Assembly: GCA_003132125.1 (NCBI GenBank)
Contig: PKWT01000060.1
Coordinates: 4,431-14,546, forward strand
Direction: 5' to 3'
Origin: Micrococcales bacterium
GTDB lineage: Bacteria > Actinomycetota > Actinomycetes > Actinomycetales > Dermatophilaceae
DNA: 10,116 nt
Shown: in pieces, positions 1 to 4,657 of the stretch
Numbering within the stretch: the first letter of the stretch is position 1
Layout of the letters: the number at the start of each line of letters is the position of its first letter
The notes under the pieces: model-generated
What the model was told of the DNA's origin: nothing
Database searches by the model: none
The model's input: the letters and a program-made list of their open reading frames with translations, nothing else
Position numbers and translations under genes: made by a program

Positions 1-1068
1 ATGGTCCGACCCCACGCCGCATCGCTCATCGAGGATGCCTTCCATCGGCGCACGTCTGCCCTGATGCGGGGCCGTGGCTGGGGCACGCGCACCATCAGCC
101 ACACGGGATATGGCAGTCAAGACTTTGTGAGGGTTCTGGGCCGGGTCCTGCTGAGCCGCCTGGCAGAGCCGCCGGAGGTAAGTGCGGCGGACGGCATCAT
201 TCGTGACCTCAGAGGCAACACGGACGGGCAGCGCGGTTGGCGAGCCTTCGTCACTGCGGGGGCGATGGACGTGCCCGTCACTGTCGTCGTCGGCGACCGC
301 ACGATGCATACGTTTTCGGACCGCAGCGGGTACATCGACGTTGTGGTTCCCGACCCGGGTCTGGCCCCGGGGTGGCACGCGGTCGTGATCGAGGCCGAGG
401 GAGGCGAACCGGTCCAGGCCGCGGTGCTGATCATCGACCGCGAGACTCGTTTCGGCATAGTCAGCGACATCGACGACACGGTCATCTCCACCTCGTTGCC
501 GCGTCCCTTCATCGCAGCCTGGAACACCTTTGTGCGGCAGGAGACGGCTCGTCACCTGGTGCCCGGCATGGCGCCGATGTACCGCACCCTGGTCAGCGAG
601 AACCCCGGTGCGCCGATCTTCTACCTGTCCACGGGGGCGTGGAACACCGCGCCTACGCTGACCCGCTTCCTCAAACGCCATGGCTATCCGGCCGGTCCTA
701 TGCTGATGACCGACTGGGGGCCGACCAACACCGGGTGGTTCCGCAGCGGGCAGGACCACAAGGTCGAGGCCTTGCATCGGCTGGCACGGGAGTTCCCCAA
801 CATTCGTTGGCTGCTCGTCGGCGACGACGGCCAGCACGACCCCAAGATCTACGGCGACTTCGCCCGGGATCGCCCGGGTGTCGTTGAGGCCATTGTGATT
901 CGTGAGCTGACCCCGGCCGAGCAGGTGCTCTCCCACGGCATACCGGTATCCAACGAGGAGTTCGCCCCTCGGGTGCAGCGTCCTGTTCCCGTGTGTCGCG
1001 CGCCCGATGGCTATGGTCTCGAGCGTCAGCTGCGGGCGGTTCGTGCCGGATCCAGCAACGACGGCTGA
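1..1068 (+). CDS. App1-domain (DUF2183) HAD-type phosphatase
   Basis: The protein has 355 residues and belongs to the App1/DUF2183 family, named after the yeast phosphatidate phosphatase App1. Bacterial members are presumed phosphatases of phospholipid-like substrates, but their true substrate is unknown. HAD signatures are visible in order: the nucleophile motif DIDDT at residues 156-160 (D156 and D158), the Ser/Thr motif in FYLSTGAWN at 207-215, the lysine in DHKVEAL at about 254, and the acidic motif VGDDGQHDP from about 273 (D275, D276). The N-terminal half, about residues 1-145, is likely a beta-rich domain ahead of the HAD core. The ATG at base 1 gives an N-terminus (RPHAASLIEDAF, then GRGWGTR, then TGYGS) that resembles actinobacterial homologues, so the gene is probably complete, but anything upstream is invisible. 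No signal peptide or membrane segment is seen. A 48-base gap follows before the glycosylase gene, which seems to have its own promoter. Confidence 0.9.
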   Translation: MVRPHAASLIEDAFHRRTSALMRGRGWGTRTISHTGYGSQDFVRVLGRVLLSRLAEPPEVSAADGIIRDLRGNTDGQRGWRAFVTAGAMDVPVTVVVGDRTMHTFSDRSGYIDVVVPDPGLAPGWHAVVIEAEGGEPVQAAVLIIDRETRFGIVSDIDDTVISTSLPRPFIAAWNTFVRQETARHLVPGMAPMYRTLVSENPGAPIFYLSTGAWNTAPTLTRFLKRHGYPAGPMLMTDWGPTNTGWFRSGQDHKVEALHRLAREFPNIRWLLVGDDGQHDPKIYGDFARDRPGVVEAIVIRELTPAEQVLSHGIPVSNEEFAPRVQRPVPVCRAPDGYGLERQLRAVRAGSSNDG

Positions 1069-1104
1069 CCGCAAAGTCAGGGTGGCGCTGCCGCTTGCCT
1101 GCGC

Positions 1105-1110
1105 GAGAAT
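1105..1110 (+). promoter_or_regulatory. Putative -10 element for a leaderless glycosylase transcript
   Basis: GAGAAT ends six bases before the GTG at 1117, which puts the predicted transcription start on the start codon itself. The second A and last T fit the actinobacterial TANNNT pattern, but the first base does not. I see no convincing -35 and no Shine-Dalgarno sequence. The same geometry precedes several other genes here. Confidence 0.45.
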
Positions 1111-1116
1111 GGACGG

Positions 1117-1977
1117 GTGCCCGAGATCCCCGAGGTCCAAGCGCTCGTGGACTTCCTGCGCGAGCGCGTCGACGGCCTGGCGATCGTCGGCATCGAGCTC
1201 GGGTCGATCAGCGCGCTGAAGACCTACGACCCTGCCCCCGCATCACTTCACGGGCTGCCGATCAGCAGCGTCAGCCGCCATGGCAAGTTCATCGACATCG
1301 AGGCCGAAGGTCTGCACCTCATCTTCCACCTGGCCCGGGCCGGCTGGCTGCGCTGGTCAGACGCCCTTTCCGCCACGACGATTCGGGCCGGCAAGTCACC
1401 AATTGCCTTGCGCTGCAGGCTTTCTGACGGAAGCGGCTTCGACCTGACCGAGGCCGGGACGCGGAAGAGACTTGCGGCATACATCGTGCGTGACCCTGCC
1501 GCGGTGCCCGGGATCGCGCGTCTGGGGCCCGATCCGATGGCCGACGACTTCACGGTCGACGACTTCGCAGCACTGCTGGAGGGTCGTCGAACACAGGTCA
1601 AGGGCCTGCTGAAGGAGCAGGGATTCCTTGCTGGTGTTGGCAACGCCTACTCCGACGAGGTGTTGCACGCGGCGCGGCTCTCGCCGTTTGCGTTGGCATC
1701 AAGCCTGGACGAGGAGCAGATCCAGAGGCTGTATGCCGCGCTGCGGGGCACTCTCGCGAGCGCGGTCAGTGCTGCGTCGGGCAAGCCGGCCAAGGAGCTG
1801 AAGGACGCGAAGCGGGCCGGGATGCGGGTGCATGGGCGTACCGGTCAGGAGTGCCCGATCTGCGGCGACGTCGTACGCGAGGTGTCGTTCGCCGACTCGT
1901 CCCTGCAGTACTGCGCCACCTGTCAGACCGGCGGCAAGCCGCTCGCGGACCGGCGCATGTCCCGCCTCCTGAAATAG
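1117..1977 (+). CDS. Fpg/Nei family DNA glycosylase (base excision repair)
   Basis: This is a bifunctional DNA glycosylase/AP lyase of 286 residues that excises oxidised bases. Removal of the initiator Met would expose the catalytic N-terminus PEIPEV, with Pro as nucleophile and Glu as the general acid partner; this also fixes the GTG start. A lysine at residue 57 in SRHGKF matches the conserved DNA-binding lysine. The helix-two-turn-helix appears as LLKEQGFLAGVGNAYSDEV, with the conserved Asn at 176. The C-terminal zinc finger is intact: Cys246, Cys249, Cys266 and Cys269 (C-x2-C, 16 residues, C-x2-C), followed by QTGGKPLADRR. Length and all motifs are normal for the family. I cannot say from sequence whether its preference is 8-oxoguanine (Fpg/MutM) or oxidised pyrimidines (Nei), so no symbol is given. 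Translation may begin at the first transcribed base. A large inverted repeat starts three bases after the stop codon. Confidence 0.95.
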   Translation: MPEIPEVQALVDFLRERVDGLAIVGIELGSISALKTYDPAPASLHGLPISSVSRHGKFIDIEAEGLHLIFHLARAGWLRWSDALSATTIRAGKSPIALRCRLSDGSGFDLTEAGTRKRLAAYIVRDPAAVPGIARLGPDPMADDFTVDDFAALLEGRRTQVKGLLKEQGFLAGVGNAYSDEVLHAARLSPFALASSLDEEQIQRLYAALRGTLASAVSAASGKPAKELKDAKRAGMRVHGRTGQECPICGDVVREVSFADSSLQYCATCQTGGKPLADRRMSRLLK

Positions 1978-1980
1978 CCC

Positions 1981-2074
1981 TCCACCCTTCCGCTCCTTGC
2001 GCCCAAACCACCGTTTCGAGCTCTGCGAGGCGCCGAAACGGTGGTTTCGCCGCAACAAGCGGAGATGGGGTGGA
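1981..2074. repeat. 94-bp imperfect inverted repeat / long hairpin
   Basis: Four consecutive arm segments pair across a 15-base centre (2019-2033). The inner perfect 14-bp arms are AAACCACCGTTTCG (2005-2018) and CGAAACGGTGGTTT (2034-2047). Next come TTGCG (1997-2001) with CGCAA (2051-2055), CCGCT (1990-1994) with AGCGG (2058-2062), and TCCACCC (1981-1987) with GGGTGGA (2068-2074). That gives 31 pairs, interrupted by short internal loops of two to five bases. The element fills most of the gap after the glycosylase stop. It could be that gene's terminator, although it has no U-run, or a member of a dispersed palindromic repeat family. Confidence 0.8.
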
Positions 2075-2128
2075 TGCGACACGATCGCCATGTCTCGCCA
2101 TATCTCAGGAATACGCGATACATCTGTA

Positions 2129-2134
2129 TAGCCT
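2129..2134 (+). promoter_or_regulatory. Putative -10 element for a leaderless ATPase transcript
   Basis: TAGCCT fits TANNNT fully and ends six bases before the GTG at 2141, so transcription would start on the start codon. There is no Shine-Dalgarno upstream, and no clear -35 hexamer is seen at 17-18 bases. The surrounding 2101-2130 stretch is locally AT-richer than its flanks. Confidence 0.5.
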
Positions 2135-2140
2135 GCGATC

Positions 2141-3358
2141 GTGGACCCCATCCGAAATCCTTATGCCCCGGGCGCCGGCCAGCGCCCGCCAGAGCTCGCC
2201 GGTCGAGACGACCAGCTGCGCGCCTTCAACGTGGTGCTCGAGCGCATCGCCAGGTCCAAACCCGAGCGCTCCATCGTCCTGACCGGTCTGCGTGGCGTGG
2301 GCAAGACCGTGCTGCTCAACGCGTTGCGGTCGGCCGCGGTCCGCGCGCACTGGGGAACGGGCAAGCTCGAGGCACGTCCGGACCAGCGGCTGAGACGACC
2401 CATCAGCGCCGCCCTGCACATGGCGGTCCGCGAGCTCGGCCACCCCCAGGGCGACGAGGTGGACCACGTCCTCGGTGTCATCAAGGCCTTCGCCCAGCGT
2501 GAGGCGGCACCCAACGCGAGGATCCGCGATCGCTGGAACCCCGGAATTGACGTGGCCGCGGTGTCCGGGCGCGCGGACTCGGGTGACATCGAGATCGACC
2601 TGGTCGAGCTGTTGACCGACGTCGCCGGGCTGGCCGCGGACGTCGGCAGGGGCGTGGCCATCTTCATCGACGAGATGCAGGACCTGGGGCCGGAGGACGT
2701 CTCCGCGGTGTGCGCTGCGTGCCATGAGATCAGCCAAAGTGGCCTGCCGCTCATTGTTGTTGGAGCCGGGCTGCCCCATCTGCCAGCGGTCTTGAGCGCC
2801 AGCAAGTCATACAGCGAACGACTCTTCAAGTACTCATCCATAGACAGGCTCGACCGTATGGCTGCCGACCTGGCCCTGCAGCTGCCGGCCAAGGGCGAGG
2901 GCGCGGAGTTCCAGCAGGAGGCCCTCGAGGCGATGTATGCCGCGACCGGAGGCTATCCGTACTTCATCCAGGCCTACGGCAAGGTCGCCTGGGATAGTGC
3001 CCCTTCATCACCGGTCACCGTCGAGGACATCCGGGTTGCTGCTCCAGAGGCCGAGGCTGAGCTTGCCCTGGGGTTTTTCGGGTCACGTTACGAACGGGCG
3101 ACGCCGGGCGAGCGTGAGTACCTGCGCGCGATGGCCGACGCCGCACAGATCGCCGCACAGGATCCGGCGGGGCCCGGCCTGGACGACATCGAGTCGGTCT
3201 CGACCGCGTCGGTGGCGACCGTGCTCGAGCGCAAGCCACAGTCGCTGTCCGTTGCCCGCGACGCCCTGCTCAAGAAGGGCCTGATCTACAGCGGCCAGCG
3301 TGGGCGGATCGCCTTCACCGTCCCGCACTTTGGCCGGTATCTGCGCGCGAACGGATGA
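2141..3358 (+). CDS. AAA+ ATPase with C-terminal winged-helix-like region
   Basis: The 405-residue protein is a P-loop ATPase resembling the Orc1/Cdc6-like and STAND-type ATP-binding proteins found singly in many actinobacteria. Residues 1-25 carry the typical lead-in NPYAPG...ELAGRD. Walker A is GLRGVGKT at 49-56. Walker B is GVAIFIDEMQD, with D177 and E178. A sensor-like strand LPLIVVGAG follows. The C-terminal roughly 100 residues contain a helix-rich region ending SVARDALLKKGLIYSGQRGRIAFTVP, which looks like a winged helix with its wing and would suit DNA or protein binding. No membrane segment, nuclease or protease domain is visible. It stands alone, with its own predicted promoter, between an inverted repeat and a convergent gene, so context does not reveal a partner. 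The biological role is unknown. The GTG start is favoured because a -10 element lies at exact leaderless spacing and the N-terminus matches the family. Confidence 0.85.
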   Translation: MDPIRNPYAPGAGQRPPELAGRDDQLRAFNVVLERIARSKPERSIVLTGLRGVGKTVLLNALRSAAVRAHWGTGKLEARPDQRLRRPISAALHMAVRELGHPQGDEVDHVLGVIKAFAQREAAPNARIRDRWNPGIDVAAVSGRADSGDIEIDLVELLTDVAGLAADVGRGVAIFIDEMQDLGPEDVSAVCAACHEISQSGLPLIVVGAGLPHLPAVLSASKSYSERLFKYSSIDRLDRMAADLALQLPAKGEGAEFQQEALEAMYAATGGYPYFIQAYGKVAWDSAPSSPVTVEDIRVAAPEAEAELALGFFGSRYERATPGEREYLRAMADAAQIAAQDPAGPGLDDIESVSTASVATVLERKPQSLSVARDALLKKGLIYSGQRGRIAFTVPHFGRYLRANG

Positions 3359-3370
3359 CCCCAGCCCCCT

Positions 3371-3414
3371 AGCTCTGGTCAGCCTTCAGCTCTGGCTAAG
3401 GCCCTCAGCTCTGG
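3371..3414. repeat. Three AGCTCTGG copies between convergent genes
   Basis: AGCTCTGG occurs at 3371-3378, 3388-3395 and 3407-3414, about 17-19 bases apart. The second and third copies share the longer TCAGCTCTGG. The third copy covers the last codons and part of the stop of the minus-strand gene. The middle copy forms the tip of the hairpin described separately. Confidence 0.6.
3382..3402. terminator. Candidate bidirectional terminator hairpin
   Basis: GCCTT (3382-3386) pairs with AAGGC (3398-3402). Inside this, AGC (3388-3390) pairs with GCT (3395-3397) around a TCTG loop, with one bulged C. It lies in the 46-base gap between the convergent ATPase and DUF385 genes and could act on both strands. 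There is no U-run on either side, so the call rests on position and stem only. Confidence 0.4.
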
Positions 3415-3839
3415 GCGTGCCGGAGGATGACGACCGGGATGTTACGCGAGCTTCTGGCCTGATAGCCCTCGAAGTTCTTCGCCTTTGCGACGATGCCCGG
3501 CCAGATCCTCGCCCTCTCCGCGGCAGAGGCTGTCCGGGCAGTCATCGGCCGGTCCACACCGTCGATCTCGACGTTCACCAATGGGTTGGCGACGAGGTTG
3601 AGGTACCAAGCCGGGTGATGGTCGCTACCGCCGGCCGATGCGATCACGACCAGTCCGTCATCGTGGGGGAACCAGGCCAAAGGGCTGTGTCGTTCGACAC
3701 CTGACTTCCGCCCGGTGGTGGTCAGGACGCAGAGCCTCGTCTTGCCCATCCGGGCTGCGAACCTGCCATGGGTGAGCCGGATCAGCGCCACGTGGGTATC
3801 CGTGAAGGCCTTGATGAAGCGGCTCATGGAAGAGGACAT
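3405..3839 (-). CDS. DUF385 / F420H2-dependent nitroreductase-family protein
   Basis: The protein has 144 residues and belongs to the deazaflavin (F420)-dependent nitroreductase family, which includes mycobacterial Ddn. Members use F420H2 to reduce quinones or nitro compounds, or have unknown substrates. Family signatures are LCVLTTTGRKSGVERHSPL (about residues 36-54), IASAGGSDHHPAWYLNL (66-82) with the cofactor-pocket segment, and the C-terminal YQARSSRNIPVVILR. Length matches the usual 140-150. The frame is open upstream to 4031, but that stretch is antisense to the next gene and does not resemble the family. The ATG at 3839 is chosen because TATTCT lies seven bases before it. A second in-frame ATG at 3827 is possible. 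No Shine-Dalgarno is seen. Its presence implies, but does not prove, that the host makes F420. The gene is divergent from the hemerythrin-like gene. Confidence 0.88.
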   Translation of the reverse strand: MSSSMSRFIKAFTDTHVALIRLTHGRFAARMGKTRLCVLTTTGRKSGVERHSPLAWFPHDDGLVVIASAGGSDHHPAWYLNLVANPLVNVEIDGVDRPMTARTASAAERARIWPGIVAKAKNFEGYQARSSRNIPVVILRHAQS

Positions 3840-3846
3840 GGCGGCG

Positions 3847-3852
3847 AGAATA
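3847..3852 (-). promoter_or_regulatory. Putative -10 element for the DUF385 gene
   Basis: On the minus strand this reads TATTCT, a full TANNNT match, seven bases before the ATG at 3839. It predicts a leaderless or one-base-leader transcript. No good -35 is seen 17-18 bases upstream. Confidence 0.5.
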
Positions 3853-3889
3853 CGCGGGGTGGCAGGGAGGTCGGGTTCTCGGCTACCAC

Positions 3890-3918
3890 TGGACTGCTGG
3901 TCCCGGGGGAACCAGACT
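3890..3918 (+). promoter_or_regulatory. Putative promoter of the hemerythrin-like gene
   Basis: TGGACT (3890-3895, four of six to TTGACA) and CAGACT (3913-3918) are separated by 17 bases. The -10 ends six bases before the ATG at 3925, predicting a leaderless transcript. This is the only -35/-10 pair in the window where both halves are reasonable. Confidence 0.5.
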
Positions 3919-3924
3919 GCAGGC

Positions 3925-4440
3925 ATGACCACCAGCGCGGGAGAACCGCAGACAAAGCTTGACGCCGAGACCGAGGCTGAGCGTCTGAGAGTGCTGCGGC
4001 GTCGCAGGGCCGAGCTGCTCGGGGCGATCAACGAGCTCGAGAAGGCACTCGCGGCGCCGATCCCGGGCGGGCCCCTGGCCTGGGTTCAGAGGGTCTCCGC
4101 CGCGTTGTTGCAGCTGTCTGGCGACTTTCGCGACCACGTCGAGCTCACAGAGGGTCCAGATGGCCTGTACGGCGCGGTGATCCGCTCGACGCCCAGATTG
4201 ACCCATCAGGTTGAGAAGCTGACCCAGGATCACGCGACCCTGACCGAGCTCATGTCAGATCTCCTCACGTTGGTGGGTCAGGCAGCCGGTGCGTTCGCGC
4301 GGGGTGAGTCGATGTCGGACGATCTGGACGATGTGCGCGTTCGCGGCACGGCACTCATCGCTGCTCTGGTTCGCCATCGCCAGCGTGGCGCCGACCTCAT
4401 GTACGAGGGATACTCAGTGGACATGGGCGGACAGGACTGA
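3925..4440 (+). CDS. Hypothetical helical protein, hemerythrin-like
   Basis: The 171-residue soluble protein is almost entirely predicted helix. Residues about 15-42 form a charged heptad-like segment (ERLRVLRRRRAELLGAINELEKAL) that may be a coiled coil. The remainder looks like a four-helix bundle. Histidines sit where a hemerythrin-type di-iron site might be: H71 in RDHVELTE, H94 and H103 in LTHQVEKLTQDH, and H151 with D157 and E161 in RHRQRGADLMYEGY. The spacing departs from the textbook hemerythrin motif, so iron binding is inference. The ending, YSVDMGGQD, resembles actinobacterial proteins of unknown function that I recall only as a type. The open frame extends back to 3715, but that part is antisense to the DUF385 gene; the ATG at 3925 has a promoter at leaderless spacing. 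Unrelated neighbours give no functional clue. Confidence 0.75.
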   Translation: MTTSAGEPQTKLDAETEAERLRVLRRRRAELLGAINELEKALAAPIPGGPLAWVQRVSAALLQLSGDFRDHVELTEGPDGLYGAVIRSTPRLTHQVEKLTQDHATLTELMSDLLTLVGQAAGAFARGESMSDDLDDVRVRGTALIAALVRHRQRGADLMYEGYSVDMGGQD

Positions 4441-4449
4441 GCACGGATC

Positions 4450-4471
4450 GGCGCCCGACCGGCGCCCGACC
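4450..4471. repeat. Tandem duplication of an 11-bp unit
   Basis: GGCGCCCGACC occurs twice head to tail (4450-4460 and 4461-4471), just after the stop of the hemerythrin-like gene, and is followed by a degenerate GC-rich continuation. It is short and GC-rich, so replication slippage is a sufficient explanation. Confidence 0.75.
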
Positions 4472-4507
4472 GGGCCCCGATTCGGCGGTGATGTGTCATC
4501 GGTGCCC

Positions 4508-4532
4508 CTGTGATCCCCTAGACTGATCACAG
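4508..4532. promoter_or_regulatory. Palindromic operator candidate overlapping the helicase -10
   Basis: CTGTGATC (4508-4515) and GATCACAG (4525-4532) are perfect 8-bp inverted arms around nine bases. That spacer contains most of TAGACT (4519-4524), a TANNNT-type -10. The predicted transcription start is near 4531, so a dimeric regulator bound here would block or reposition RNA polymerase. The TGTGA and TCACA half-sites recall CRP, but the gap between them is 13 bases rather than six. No clear -35 is seen. Confidence 0.55.
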
Positions 4533-4567
4533 CGGTCCGCACAGTTCTGCCTCGGACCTGCTTTTTT
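4531..4567 (+). terminator. Terminator-like hairpin with U-run in the helicase leader
   Basis: GGTCCG (4534-4539) pairs with CGGACC (4553-4558). AGC (4531-4533) pairs with GCT (4560-4562) past a single bulged T, around a 13-base loop. Six T residues (4562-4567) follow at once. It is a well-formed intrinsic terminator, notable in a GC-rich genome. It lies downstream of the predicted helicase -10 and may therefore attenuate helicase transcription. The plain alternative is that it ends the transcript from the gene stopping at 4440. Confidence 0.65.
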
Positions 4568-4657
4568 ATGTCGATAGCCACGCGCCGCGACCGCATGGGT
4601 TTGCGCCGGGCAGAACGACCCTCTTACACCTATGGAGTACCCACCTGTGTCTTCTGA
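4568..4657 (+). CDS. Candidate 29-codon upstream ORF overlapping the helicase start
   Basis: The ATG directly after the U-run opens a 29-codon frame ending at TGA 4655-4657, eleven bases into the helicase gene in another frame. The product would begin MSIATRRDRMGLRRAERP and is Arg-rich. No Shine-Dalgarno is seen, because the T-run occupies that position, and third codon positions are less GC-rich than in the neighbouring genes. It may be a chance ORF. If translated, its stop overlap could couple ribosomes to the helicase start. Confidence 0.2.
   Translation: MSIATRRDRMGLRRAERPSYTYGVPTCVF

Noticed and set aside
237..887. 216-codon plus-strand frame inside the App1 gene
   Set aside because: Its Arg/His/Pro-rich, repetitive composition marks an out-of-frame shadow; the App1 frame carries all catalytic motifs.
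3715..3924. Upstream in-frame extension of the hemerythrin-like gene
   Set aside because: It is antisense to the conserved part of the DUF385 gene, has no family-like content, and ATG 3925 has a promoter at leaderless spacing.
3840..4031. 64-codon upstream extension of the minus-strand DUF385 gene
   Set aside because: The extension lies antisense to the next gene, is Ser/Arg-rich without family resemblance, and the 144-residue form has the normal family length.
4509..4531. CRP-type site (TGTGA...TCACA)
   Set aside because: The half-sites are 13 bases apart, not the six needed for CRP; kept only as an unassigned palindrome.
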